Assembly (NCBI GenBank): GCA_947167345.1
Contig: CAMVHR010000006.1
Span: 1-64,000, forward strand
DNA from: an uncultured Treponema sp.
GTDB taxonomy: Bacteria > Spirochaetota > Spirochaetia > Treponematales > Treponemataceae
DNA length: 64,000 bases
Direction of reading: 5' to 3'
Part shown: piece by piece, positions 24,397 through 33,390 of the stretch
Numbering within the stretch: the stretch's first letter is position 1
How the letters are laid out: the number at the start of each line of letters is the position of its first letter
The notes under the pieces: model-generated
The model's database searches: none
The model's input: the letters and a program-made list of their open reading frames with translations, nothing else
Told to the model about the DNA's origin: nothing
Position numbers and translations under genes: made by a program

Positions 24397-26115
24397 ATGA
24401 ACGAATGGTTCAAAAATTTTTCAAAAACCATTAAAGAAAAGTGGGGAAAGTGGACAATCGTCCAGAAAGGCATTTTAATCGGTATATTCGTTGTCATCAT
24501 AGCAGGAATTGTTATGTTGGCTGCCTTTTCTTCAAAACCAACAACAGTCCGTCTTTTTAACAAGGCCATTACTGATGAGGTCGAGCGAGATCGCATACTC
24601 ACGCGTCTTGATCAGGATAATGTTAAGGCTTATGTTTCTTCAGACGGTTATATTTCCGTTGAAACAGAAGGTATTGCAAAAAAATGGCGAAGCAAGCTCA
24701 TCGCTGAAGGTTATGAGCCGTCTGGTATTGATGCATACCAGCTTTTTGATGTAAGCAGATGGACTCGCAATGACTTTGACGACAAAGTAAACTGGCAGCG
24801 TGCCACTACAGCAGCTCTTGAGGAGCATCTTAAGCAGCTTGACGGCATTCAGCAGGCTAAAGTTATGCTTTCATTGCCAGATGATGCTTTGTTTGCTTCT
24901 GATCAGAAGCCTGTAACTGCAAGTGTTGTTCTTTATGCTCGTGGCGGTAGTGATGTTTTGCAGAGTAAAAAGTCTGTGCAGGGAATTGAGCATCTTATAA
25001 TGCGCAGTGTTGAAGGCCTCACAAGAGATAATATTACTATAGTAGACGGTAGTACAAATCTTGAAATCAATGATTTTGATGGAATGGAAGAAACTGACCG
25101 CATAAATAATATACAGAAAGAACAGAAGGTTATTCAGAAGCTTGAAGCAGAGCGTTCTAGTGCTATTCTTGCTGCCCTTCAGGCAACTTATGGTGTTGAT
25201 CGTGTACGTGTTGCAACAATAAAGATTAAGATGGACATGTCCAAGCGATCTGTTTCAAAGAAAGAGTATACGGCTCCTACAATAGAAGAAGACAACCCGA
25301 ATACTCCGTATAATGACGGTAAGAAAGCTGAAAATGGATTTATATTGTCAGAGGAAACTGTTACCAAGTCATTTACAGGAACAGGATATAATCCAGAAGG
25401 GCCTGCTGGCGTCCAAGGCCAGAATCCTCCTGCATATTCTGACATGTCCAATGTAATAGGAAACTCTACGGAGAACGGAGCAAAACGTAATTATGTTCTC
25501 AATGAAAAGAGTTTGGTAGAAGATGAAAGTCCTTCAATTGACAGCATATCAGTTTCTGTTAACGTTGACGGTACATGGAAATATCCGTTGTATGACGAAA
25601 AGGGCAATATCCGGCTTAGTTCAAGCGGTGGATATGAGCGTGAGTATATTCCAGTACCAGAAGAAGATTTGAAGCAGGTTGTAAGACTTGTTCAAGGTGC
25701 TATTGGTTACGATAAACAGCGCGGAGATATTGTAGAAGTTACAAGCCTGCAGATTGACCGTACGGAACAGTTCCGTAGGGAAGATGAAGCATTCATAAAG
25801 TCTCAGCAGACAAAGAAGATGTTCTTCTTTATCTTGATTGGTATTGCCGTTGTCCTTGTTACATTCATTGTATTCCGCATTATCAGTCGTGAAATTGAAC
25901 GCCGCAGACGTCTTCGTGAAGAAGAACTGTTGCGCAGACAGCAGGAAGAACGCGAACGTGCTCTTTGGGATGCAAAGAACGAAGGCATGGAAGTTTCTAT
26001 GACTGTAGAAGAAAGAAAGCGCCAGGAGCTTGCAGAAAACGCTATTGCTCTTGCAAAAGAGCATCCTGAAGACGTTGCAATGCTTATTAGAACTTGGCTT
26101 AGAGAGGAGGCTTAA
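24397..26115 (+). CDS. fliF: Flagellar MS-ring protein FliF
   Basis: Membrane ring that nucleates flagellar assembly, 572 residues. First transmembrane helix at about 26-48, ring-building motifs with VETEGIAKKWRSKLIAEGYEP, a hypervariable segment (about 310-370), second transmembrane helix near 470-490, then a charged cytoplasmic tail ending EDVAMLIRTWLREE that binds FliG. A very strong ribosome site (GGGAGGGGAAG) precedes the ATG. First gene of a tight run to fliJ, with fliG starting 3 nt after its stop. Confidence 0.96.
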   Translation: MNEWFKNFSKTIKEKWGKWTIVQKGILIGIFVVIIAGIVMLAAFSSKPTTVRLFNKAITDEVERDRILTRLDQDNVKAYVSSDGYISVETEGIAKKWRSKLIAEGYEPSGIDAYQLFDVSRWTRNDFDDKVNWQRATTAALEEHLKQLDGIQQAKVMLSLPDDALFASDQKPVTASVVLYARGGSDVLQSKKSVQGIEHLIMRSVEGLTRDNITIVDGSTNLEINDFDGMEETDRINNIQKEQKVIQKLEAERSSAILAALQATYGVDRVRVATIKIKMDMSKRSVSKKEYTAPTIEEDNPNTPYNDGKKAENGFILSEETVTKSFTGTGYNPEGPAGVQGQNPPAYSDMSNVIGNSTENGAKRNYVLNEKSLVEDESPSIDSISVSVNVDGTWKYPLYDEKGNIRLSSSGGYEREYIPVPEEDLKQVVRLVQGAIGYDKQRGDIVEVTSLQIDRTEQFRREDEAFIKSQQTKKMFFFILIGIAVVLVTFIVFRIISREIERRRRLREEELLRRQQEERERALWDAKNEGMEVSMTVEERKRQELAENAIALAKEHPEDVAMLIRTWLREEA

Positions 26116-26118
26116 TAT

Positions 26119-27210
26119 ATGGCTGATGCAGCAGAAAGCCACATCAAACAGCCAATTAAACAGGCTGGCGGTGGTAATAGCGGAAAGAAAAAAGGCGGCT
26201 TAAAGGACTATAAAAGCCTTACTGGCCGTCAGAAAGCAGCTATTTTCTTAGTCTCTTTGGGAAGTGAAGTTTCTTCTGAAGTCATGAAACATCTTCGTGA
26301 AGATGAAGTTGAAACTTTGACATTTGAAATAGCTCGTCTTGATACAATTGATGCAGATTTTAAGGATCAGGTTCTTGAAGAATTTCAGGAGTTGATGAAA
26401 GCACAGAACTTTATCACTACAGGTGGTATTGACTATGCTCGCGAACTTCTTGAAAAATCTTTGGGAAGCCAGAAAGCTATTGATATTATCAACAGGCTTA
26501 CAAGCAGCCTTCAGGTTCGTCCGTTTGACTTTATCCGAAGAACAGACCCTGCTCACTTGCTGAACTTTGTCCAGCAGGAATATCCGCAGACTATAGCCCT
26601 TATTTTGGCATATCTTGAGCCTGCAAAAGCTGCTACAATTCTTCAAAACCTTCCAGAAGACATTCAGCCGGAAGTTTCAAAACGTCTTGCTACAATGGAC
26701 CGTACATCTCCTGATGTTTTGCGTGAAGTTGAGCGTGTTCTTGAAAAGAAACTGTCAACTCTTTCTAGCGAAGACTACACTGCTGCTGGTGGTGTTGATG
26801 CAATCGTTGAAATCCTTAACCTTGTTGATCGTTCTTCTGAGAAGGCTATTATTGAAACTCTTGAAGAAGACGATCCTGAGCTTGCAGAGGAAATCAAGAA
26901 GAGAATGTTCGTCTTCGAAGATATTGTTATGCTTGACGACCGTGCTATTCAGAAAGTTCTGCGTGAAGTTGACCAGCAGGAACTTGCAAAAGCCCTTAAG
27001 GCTGTTGATACGGAAGTTCAGGATAAGATTTTCCGCAACATGTCTAAGCGTGCTGCAAGTATGCTTAAGGAAGATATGGAATTCATGGGTCCTGTACGTC
27101 TGAAGGATGTTGAGGAAGCCCAGCAGAAGATTGTTTCAGTAATCAGACGTCTTGAAGACAGTGGTGAAATTGTTATTGCCCGTTCTGGTGATGATGAACT
27201 TGTAGAATAG
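26119..27210 (+). CDS. fliG: Flagellar motor switch protein FliG
   Basis: Rotor protein that couples stator force to rotation and sets direction. 363 residues: a basic, Gly-rich N-terminal extension (about 1-30), N-domain LTGRQKAAIFLVSLG, middle domain with EYPQTIAL (His of the usual EHPQ replaced by Tyr), and C-terminal torque domain with MFVFEDIVMLDDRAIQKVLREVD holding the charged helix. It directly follows fliF. Spirochaetes often carry two fliG genes; this operon copy should be the motor-active one. Confidence 0.96.
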   Translation: MADAAESHIKQPIKQAGGGNSGKKKGGLKDYKSLTGRQKAAIFLVSLGSEVSSEVMKHLREDEVETLTFEIARLDTIDADFKDQVLEEFQELMKAQNFITTGGIDYARELLEKSLGSQKAIDIINRLTSSLQVRPFDFIRRTDPAHLLNFVQQEYPQTIALILAYLEPAKAATILQNLPEDIQPEVSKRLATMDRTSPDVLREVERVLEKKLSTLSSEDYTAAGGVDAIVEILNLVDRSSEKAIIETLEEDDPELAEEIKKRMFVFEDIVMLDDRAIQKVLREVDQQELAKALKAVDTEVQDKIFRNMSKRAASMLKEDMEFMGPVRLKDVEEAQQKIVSVIRRLEDSGEIVIARSGDDELVE

Positions 27211-27220
27211 GAGTAAAAGT

Positions 27221-28153
27221 ATGGCCCAGACCGTATTCAGATCTAATCAAATAAACAAGATTGACGGGGAAATGATGTTTACACTTCCACGTCCGTTTAC
27301 CACTGTAGTTGAAGAACCAGAAGAAAAAGAGCCTGAATATACTGGACCAACTGTGGAAGACCTTAAGCGCGAGGCTGAGGAATTCAAGGTAAAATGGGAA
27401 GCTGAAAAGGCTGAGATGCTTGCAAATGCAAATAATGAAGCTGCCCAAATTATTCAGAAAGCTCAGGACACAGCATTTGAGGAAATAAAGCATCAGAGTG
27501 ATGAAGCTTCTGTTATAAAGAATGGTGCAAAAGAAGAAGCTTCTTCTATTATAGAGGATGCCAAAAAGCAGGCCGAAAAAATAATAGCTGAAGCAAAAGC
27601 TCAGGAACAGGAAATTATTTCCAAGGCAGAATCCGAAGGTCTTAAGCAGGGACGTGAAGAAGGCTTTACTAATGGAAAAAATGAAGTAGAGCGTCTTGTT
27701 GAGCGCATGCATAAGATAATTGATTCTGTTCAGGATAAGCGTCAGGAAATCCTTGATAATACAGAACAGCAAATTGTAGACCTTGTAATTCTTATGACAC
27801 GTAAGGTTGTCAAGATTATGAGTGACAATCAGAAAAGTGTCATCATGGCTAATGTCGTACAGGCTTTGAAAAAAGTTAAGGGACGTGGTGATGTTACACT
27901 TCGTGTAAATCTTTCTGATGTCAAACTGACAACTGATCACGTTCAGGATTTTATTAAGGAAGTTGAAAATATTAAGAATATAGCTATTGTTGAAGATAGT
28001 TCTGTGGAAAAAGGCGGTTGTATTGTTGAAACTGACTTTGGTGCAGTTGATGCTCGTATTGCCAGCCAGCTTTCAGAACTTGAAACAAAGATTCTTGAAG
28101 TTTCTCCTATTAAGACTGTTAATAAGTCTGACGTAAAGAACCCTGATAACTGA
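27221..28153 (+). CDS. fliH: Flagellar assembly protein FliH
   Basis: Peripheral regulator of the export ATPase, 310 residues. Long coiled coil rich in A, E and K (about 65-165) with repeats of the kind AEKIIAEAKAQEQEIISKAE, followed by the C-terminal domain that binds FliI (LVILMTRKVVKIM, VERGG-like VEKGGCIVETDFGAVDARI). Located between fliG and fliI as expected. The last codons are 5 nt from fliI. Confidence 0.92.
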   Translation: MAQTVFRSNQINKIDGEMMFTLPRPFTTVVEEPEEKEPEYTGPTVEDLKREAEEFKVKWEAEKAEMLANANNEAAQIIQKAQDTAFEEIKHQSDEASVIKNGAKEEASSIIEDAKKQAEKIIAEAKAQEQEIISKAESEGLKQGREEGFTNGKNEVERLVERMHKIIDSVQDKRQEILDNTEQQIVDLVILMTRKVVKIMSDNQKSVIMANVVQALKKVKGRGDVTLRVNLSDVKLTTDHVQDFIKEVENIKNIAIVEDSSVEKGGCIVETDFGAVDARIASQLSELETKILEVSPIKTVNKSDVKNPDN

Positions 28154-28158
28154 TAGAT

Positions 28159-29523
28159 ATGGATTCTCTTTCTTTTTTCGATAAGTACATAAAAACTGTT
28201 AACCGCACAGAAACAATAAAGTACAGAGGTGTCATAACTGCAGTAAAGGGACTTATGATAGAAAGTAAAGGTCCTCGCAGCGTTATGGGCGAAATCTGTA
28301 AGATTGTAATTCCAAGTTCTGGTACAACTTTGCTTGCCGAAGTTGTCGGCTTGGAAGGTACAACCGTGCGTCTAATGGCATTCGGTGATACAAAAGGAAT
28401 AGAAGTTGGCAATGAAGTAATTGCCAGTGGTCGCGTACTTGAAGTTCCTGTCGGTGAAGGTCTTTTGGGCCGTGTAATCGATGCAACAGGAAAGCCTTAT
28501 GATGAAAAAGGCGATGTCGATGCATTTGATTATTATCCGGCAATAGCAAGTCCTCCTAATCCAATGGAGCGTAAGCCTGTAAACAAACGCATTGTTACGG
28601 GGGTTAGAGCCATAGATTCCCTGCTGGCTGTAGGCAAAGGCCAGCGAATTGGAATATTTGCCGGTAGTGGTGTTGGAAAAAGTACACTCATGGGCATGAT
28701 AGCCCGAAATACAAATGCAGATATAAATGTTATTGGTCTTGTTGGTGAGCGTGGTCGTGAAGTAAAAGACTTTATAAACCGGGATTTGGGTGTTGAAGGA
28801 TTGAAACGTTCTGTCCTTGTTGTTTCCACAAGTGACCAGCCTTCAATTGCTCGTCTTAGGGCAGCTTATGTTACAACTGCCATTGCAGAATATTTCAGGG
28901 ATAAAGGAAAAGATGTAATGCTTATGATTGACAGTGTTACCCGTTTTGCCCATGCCCAGCGTGAAATAGGTCTTGCTACTGGTGAACCTCCTGCCCAGCG
29001 TGGTTATCCTCCTAGTGTATTTGATATGCTTCCTAAGCTTTTGGAACGGACTGGAACAAACTCAAAAGGTAGCATTACCGCTTTTTATACCGTACTTGTT
29101 GACGGTGATGATATGGATGAACCTATTGCAGATAAGGTTCGAGGAACACTTGATGGTCATATTGTCCTTCGACGTTCTCTCGCACAAAAGCAGCACTATC
29201 CTGCAATCGATGTTCTTTCCAGCATAAGTCGTCTGCACAAGCGTGTATCTGGTCCTGTCACATTAAAAGCCGTGCAGCGTGTAAAAAGATGGATGGCTGA
29301 CTATGCAAACCAAGAAGAAATGATTCTTGCAGGTGTATATCAGAAAGGTAATTCTCCTGAAATTGACGAAGCTATAGATAAACACCCGGCAATAGAAGAA
29401 TTTTTGTGTCAGGAAGAAAAAGACCATTGTACCATTGAAGATACGTTGAACAAACTTTCTGTCTTGACTGGTTTGGAAATTCCAGAAGAAGAGTATCAGG
29501 AAAGTCCTTCAATAACAGCTTGA
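28159..29523 (+). CDS. fliI: Flagellum-specific ATP synthase/export ATPase FliI
   Basis: Hexameric ATPase of the flagellar type III export apparatus, 454 residues, related to F1 beta. Walker A GIFAGSGVGKSTLMG (about 168-182), GERGREVKDF, Walker B VMLMIDSVTRFA (about 254-265) and the QRGYPPSVFDMLPKLLER signature are complete. It starts with ATG shortly after fliH without a clear ribosome site, so translation is probably coupled. fliJ follows after 9 nt. Confidence 0.96.
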   Translation: MDSLSFFDKYIKTVNRTETIKYRGVITAVKGLMIESKGPRSVMGEICKIVIPSSGTTLLAEVVGLEGTTVRLMAFGDTKGIEVGNEVIASGRVLEVPVGEGLLGRVIDATGKPYDEKGDVDAFDYYPAIASPPNPMERKPVNKRIVTGVRAIDSLLAVGKGQRIGIFAGSGVGKSTLMGMIARNTNADINVIGLVGERGREVKDFINRDLGVEGLKRSVLVVSTSDQPSIARLRAAYVTTAIAEYFRDKGKDVMLMIDSVTRFAHAQREIGLATGEPPAQRGYPPSVFDMLPKLLERTGTNSKGSITAFYTVLVDGDDMDEPIADKVRGTLDGHIVLRRSLAQKQHYPAIDVLSSISRLHKRVSGPVTLKAVQRVKRWMADYANQEEMILAGVYQKGNSPEIDEAIDKHPAIEEFLCQEEKDHCTIEDTLNKLSVLTGLEIPEEEYQESPSITA

Positions 29524-29532
29524 AAAGGATAA

Positions 29533-29973
29533 ATGAAGAAATTCCATTATTCACTGCAAAAGATTCTTGACCTGCGTGAGTTTGAATTAAAACAGGCAGA
29601 GATGGAGCTTGGAAAGGTAAATGCACAGATTGCTCAATTTCAGAATCAGTTGAAATCTATTGCAGATCAGAGGGTTTCAACGCAAAAAGAAATAGATTCT
29701 TCACATGATATTTCCTTTTTTGGTCAGGGACATAATTACATGCTTTTTTTAGAACAGAAAAAAGATTATTGCCTTCAGTGTATTGCAGAATTACAGGTTG
29801 AAGCCGAAAAGCGAAAAGATGTTGTACGCAAGGCTATGCAAAAAGAAAAAGTACTTGAACACCTGAAAGAATCAAAAATCAAAACATGGAAAGCTGACTG
29901 CCTTAAGGCTGAAGAACTTGTAACTGATGATGTTGTTACTGCAAAATACAATAACAGGACATCATCAGTTTAA
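29533..29973 (+). CDS. fliJ: Flagellar export chaperone FliJ
   Basis: Small coiled-coil protein, 146 residues, that acts as the central stalk of the FliH-FliI export complex. Start FHYSLQKILDLREFELKQAE is typical; the rest is a two-helix coiled coil. AAAGGA upstream supports the start. It ends 5 nt from the convergent uridine kinase-like gene and is the last gene of this flagellar run. Confidence 0.88.
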   Translation: MKKFHYSLQKILDLREFELKQAEMELGKVNAQIAQFQNQLKSIADQRVSTQKEIDSSHDISFFGQGHNYMLFLEQKKDYCLQCIAELQVEAEKRKDVVRKAMQKEKVLEHLKESKIKTWKADCLKAEELVTDDVVTAKYNNRTSSV

Positions 29974-29978
29974 GTTTT

Positions 29979-31631
29979 TTAGTAGTGGAACGCTGAGCCA
30001 CCAATAAATTCTCTTATAATTGACTGTGTAGGAACTGAAGTTGCAGGAATAGTAGAGAAGTTGCTAAGGAACTGTAACAGATGGTTTGCTTCGCTGTATT
30101 CTTTCTGCAAAGGTGTTACACATCGTAATAATGGATCCGCATATACTTTGAGTACAGGAATTTCATAGTCAAGGGCTGTATTAAGCATTGCATCAGCATT
30201 ATTCTGGAACGGGAAAATATGCAGCCTCTCACCTTTCTGAACATTATCCCACATTGCGATAGTATCTGCGGCACTCTTTCCTCGGAACTGAGCATCTCGC
30301 ACAATGCGGCGGATAAGACGGTTGTCACTTGTAGGAATCCTATTGTGGTCATCAAGATTAAGCTGCGTAAGCGCAGAAAGGTAAATCTTGAATTTCTTAT
30401 CAGCCGGTACAAGGGGTGTAAGCTTATCGTTCAAGCCGTGAATGCCTTCCATAACCAGAATGTCATTTGGCTCAAGAACCATCTCGTCTCCCTTAAAGTA
30501 ACTTAATCCCTTATGGAAGTCATAGGAAGGAAGCTTTATTGCCTTGCCTGCAAACAGGTCAACAAGATTCTGATTAAGAAGTTCTATGTCAAGTGCTTCC
30601 AGACACTCATAATCATAGTTACCGTTTTCATCGCGCGGAGTCCTGTCTCGGCTGACATAGTAATTGTCAAGACCGATAACTTTCGGCTTGTAACCTAAAG
30701 CCTGCAACTGCAGTGCGAGTTTTTTACTTGTTGTAGTTTTGCCGGAAGAAGAAGGACCTGCAATAAGAACAACCTTTACAGTACCTTTTTCCTGAATCTG
30801 GTCTGCAATGTCTGAAATGCACTTTGTCTGCAATGTTTCTGTAATGTCAATAAAGTCATTAACCTTTCTGTCATGGATAAGCTCGTTTAAAGAAGCTGCA
30901 GACGTTACATTAAGGCGTTTTCCCCATTTTTTGTATTTATTATAAATTTCAAAAAGCTTAGGCTGATCTTTAAATTCTGTAAGCTGTTTTGGATTTGTGT
31001 GTGTAGGGAATCGCAAAAGGAATCCTTCCTTATACAATACAAGGTCAAATACTTCAAGTACGCCAGTATTACATACCAGCGGTGCAAAATACAAATCAGA
31101 AAAATCTTCAAGCTGATTTACCCTGATGCGGGCAGGGCAACGGTAATTAAGCTGCTTTCGTGTCTCTATTAGGCTTAGCTTTTCAAAAAGTGTACATGCT
31201 TCCTGATAAGAAATAAAGTCTGCTGAAATGATCTCATCTGCATCAATGATGCGTTTCATTTCTTTTTTCAAGGCATCAAGGTCTTGTTGAGAGAGAGCCT
31301 TTCCGTTTTCAATAGTATAATAATATCCGTAGCCAAGACTATGACCTACAAGAAGTCGTGCTCCAGGAAAAAGATGATGTGCCGCTGTTGCAAGTACGAA
31401 ACAGAGTGAACGCCTGTAAGTTTCGGCCCCTTCTACCGTGTTGTCATAAATCGGCTCAATGCGTGCCGAAATATTGACAGGACTGTAGAGTGAGCTGATT
31501 TCGTTATTGACTTTGACGGCAAGAATTTTATGACCATTGCTTTCAAATCTGTTCATCAGCGTTATAGGAGTAACTTCGTTTTCTGCTTCCATTGTGGAAT
31601 TATCTGGAAATGTTAATGTTATCTTTTTCAT
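29979..31631 (-). CDS. TGS domain-uridine kinase-like P-loop protein
   Basis: Protein of 550 residues. Residues 1-60 resemble a TGS/ubiquitin-like domain (KKITLTFPDNSTMEAE). Residues about 60-230 are similar to the catalytic-editing side of threonyl-tRNA synthetase (LATAAHHLFPGARLLVGHSLGYGYYY). The C-terminal half is a uridine kinase/phosphoribulokinase P-loop kinase with Walker A GPSSSGKTTTSKKLA (about 290-304), GLDNYYV and MEGIHGLND. The substrate is unproven; simple uridine phosphorylation is only one option given the fused N-terminus. GGGGAG precedes the ATG. It is convergent with fliJ with almost no spacer. Confidence 0.85.
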   Translation of the reverse strand: MKKITLTFPDNSTMEAENEVTPITLMNRFESNGHKILAVKVNNEISSLYSPVNISARIEPIYDNTVEGAETYRRSLCFVLATAAHHLFPGARLLVGHSLGYGYYYTIENGKALSQQDLDALKKEMKRIIDADEIISADFISYQEACTLFEKLSLIETRKQLNYRCPARIRVNQLEDFSDLYFAPLVCNTGVLEVFDLVLYKEGFLLRFPTHTNPKQLTEFKDQPKLFEIYNKYKKWGKRLNVTSAASLNELIHDRKVNDFIDITETLQTKCISDIADQIQEKGTVKVVLIAGPSSSGKTTTSKKLALQLQALGYKPKVIGLDNYYVSRDRTPRDENGNYDYECLEALDIELLNQNLVDLFAGKAIKLPSYDFHKGLSYFKGDEMVLEPNDILVMEGIHGLNDKLTPLVPADKKFKIYLSALTQLNLDDHNRIPTSDNRLIRRIVRDAQFRGKSAADTIAMWDNVQKGERLHIFPFQNNADAMLNTALDYEIPVLKVYADPLLRCVTPLQKEYSEANHLLQFLSNFSTIPATSVPTQSIIREFIGGSAFHY

Positions 31632-31705
31632 ATTATTATTTTACTCCCCATAAAGATATTTTACAAGAAAATTTTGTTTGCGTGGTAATAGTGTTGAGTG
31701 AGCCT

Positions 31706-33082
31706 CTAAAACAATAATGCCTGTGCAATGCCAAAATATACAAGCAGACTTACGGCATCAACAATTGTTGTAATGAACGGACTTGCCATGACGGCAGGAT
31801 CAAGCCCTAGTTTTTTTGCACACAGAGGAAGCGTACAGCCTATCAGTTTTGCTACTAGTACTGTCAGAACCATTGTCATGCATACAACCATAGCAACAGC
31901 AAGGGTTACATCTGTATTTGAAAGTAAAAGCCTGTCTACAAGCATTATCTTGATGAAACAGGCACCTGCAAGTGCCATGCCGCACAGAAGGGCAGTGCGA
32001 ATTTCCTTCCAGATGACAATGGGAAGATCTACGAAATTTACTTCTTCTAGAGAAAGAGCCCTTATTATGGTGACTGATGACTGAGAACCAGAGTTTCCAC
32101 CAGTGTCCATTAGCATTGGAATGAATGCGGTAAGTACAACCTGCACTGCAAGGGCACTCTCAAAGCCTGTAATTATCATGCCCGTAAAAGTTGCACTGAC
32201 CATCAGAAGAAGAAGCCAGACAATTCTATGTCGGAACAAATCAAATGGTGTAGAACGCAGGTATGTTTTTTCTGAAGGAGCCATACCACCCATGATTTCA
32301 ATGTCTTCAGTAGCTTCATCTTCCATAACTTCAATAGCATCATCAAATGAAATGATGCCGACAATGCGATCTTCTCCGTCTACAACCGGCAGGGCAAAAA
32401 AGTTGTACTTTGAAAGCAGCTTTGACACCTCTTCTTTGTCATCATGAGTGCGTACATATATGATGCCATTGCTCTTCATAAGGTCGTCAATGAGTATTGA
32501 ATCATCCTTTGCAAGCAGCAAGTCCTTTACAGACAGGCGGCCGATAAGCTTTTTGTTTTTAGTAACATAACAAGTATAAAACGACTTGTTGTCTACGCCA
32601 CTGCGGCGAATCATGTTGATTGCCTGCCCTACAGTTGTCCCAAGCCTCAATGCGACATATTCCGTGCTCATGATGGAACCTGCAGAATTTTCTGGATACT
32701 GTAACAACTGGTTCACATCATTGCGCATGTCCGGGCTTATCTGCTTAAGAATGCGTTCAACTACGTTTGCAGGCATTTCATCTACAAGGTCTGCAGCATC
32801 TGCTGCATACAATTCATCGAGGATAGCTTTGAGCTCTGAGTCAGAAAAACCTTTTATGAGCAGTTCCTGAAAATCATTGTCCATTTCGACAAACACGTCA
32901 GCGGCTTTGTCTTTTGGCAGAAGCCGGAACAATACGGGAATCTGCTTTTCATCAACACGTTCAAACAATGCGGCTATGTCACCGGTTGCCATTGTCGAAA
33001 CCATGTCCTTTATTGTTGAATACTTTTTTTCTGTAAGAAACGTGTGTATGAGGCTTTCTATTTTTACTGTAAATTCTGCCAT
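31706..33082 (-). CDS. mgtE: Magnesium transporter MgtE
   Basis: Mg2+ channel of the inner membrane, 458 residues. N-terminal superhelical domain (about 1-130, with LFERVDEKQIPVLFRLLPKDKAADVF), two CBS domains (about 135-255) that sense cytosolic Mg2+, a connecting helix, and five transmembrane helices from about 285, with GGNSGSQSSVTIIRALS as the family signature. There is no Shine-Dalgarno sequence before the ATG, although the mRNA should carry a leader of about 150 nt. The leader is structured and probably regulates expression. Confidence 0.95.
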   Translation of the reverse strand: MAEFTVKIESLIHTFLTEKKYSTIKDMVSTMATGDIAALFERVDEKQIPVLFRLLPKDKAADVFVEMDNDFQELLIKGFSDSELKAILDELYAADAADLVDEMPANVVERILKQISPDMRNDVNQLLQYPENSAGSIMSTEYVALRLGTTVGQAINMIRRSGVDNKSFYTCYVTKNKKLIGRLSVKDLLLAKDDSILIDDLMKSNGIIYVRTHDDKEEVSKLLSKYNFFALPVVDGEDRIVGIISFDDAIEVMEDEATEDIEIMGGMAPSEKTYLRSTPFDLFRHRIVWLLLLMVSATFTGMIITGFESALAVQVVLTAFIPMLMDTGGNSGSQSSVTIIRALSLEEVNFVDLPIVIWKEIRTALLCGMALAGACFIKIMLVDRLLLSNTDVTLAVAMVVCMTMVLTVLVAKLIGCTLPLCAKKLGLDPAVMASPFITTIVDAVSLLVYFGIAQALLF

Positions 33083-33233
33083 TTGATATTTGCAATGAGA
33101 AATAGTTAGCGAGAAGGATTGCTAAAGGGCTGCTATGGTTAGGGCAAGATTGCCGGCAGCACACAGTCTGTTCCCCGGATATGAGCCACTACTACTGCCA
33201 TCTCCCATAGCATCCTCCTGTTTATTGAATTTC
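33083..33233 (-). promoter_or_regulatory. Structured mgtE leader (candidate Mg2+-responsive RNA or uORF region)
   Basis: On the minus strand TGCTATGG (33212-33205) pairs perfectly with CCATAGCA (33138-33131). Just outside it AGGAGGAT (33219-33212) can pair with ATCCTTCT (33119-33112), one G-U. Inside are GGCAG/CTGCC and GGCA/TGCC pairings. Two small ORFs overlap it: 33208-33122 (28 codons, AGGAGG 5 nt upstream) and 33213-33139 (24 codons). The 3-prime strand (CTTGCCCTAACCATAGCAG) recalls the closing stem of the M-box, but the conserved M-box core is not seen. Either a divergent riboswitch or translational control is possible. Confidence 0.55.
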
Positions 33234-33239
33234 GGCTTC

Positions 33240-33268
33240 ATTGTAACACATGTTTTATAGAGCAGCAA
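33240..33268 (-). promoter_or_regulatory. mgtE promoter
   Basis: Minus strand TTGCTG (33268-33263), 17 bp, TACAAT (33245-33240) preceded by TGT, an extended -10. Predicted +1 near 33233. Confidence 0.6.
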
Positions 33269-33390
33269 GTATTTTTGTACCTGTGATATTGGTATTTTTA
33301 TCTCTTTCGCAATGAAAAAACTGATTTATAATTTAAACATGATAAGTAAAGGTACGAATAATCACGTGCCTATTACAGGAGGACATATTT

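Noticed and set aside
29979-31631. Plain uridine kinase (udk) name
   Set aside because: The kinase half is clear, but the TGS and synthetase-like N-terminal region makes simple uridine kinase function uncertain, so no symbol is given.
33122-33213. Confident small proteins in the mgtE leader
   Set aside because: Two short frames overlap a well-paired RNA region. A good ribosome site supports one, but base pairing explains the sequence equally well, so neither is listed as a gene.
33083-33233. Canonical M-box (ykoK) riboswitch
   Set aside because: Only the outer 3-prime strand resembles it. The GCTGCTGCCC, GACGCCAATGGGTCAACAG-like and AATGCAGC core blocks are absent and the element is about 60 nt shorter. 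Kept as an unclassified leader.
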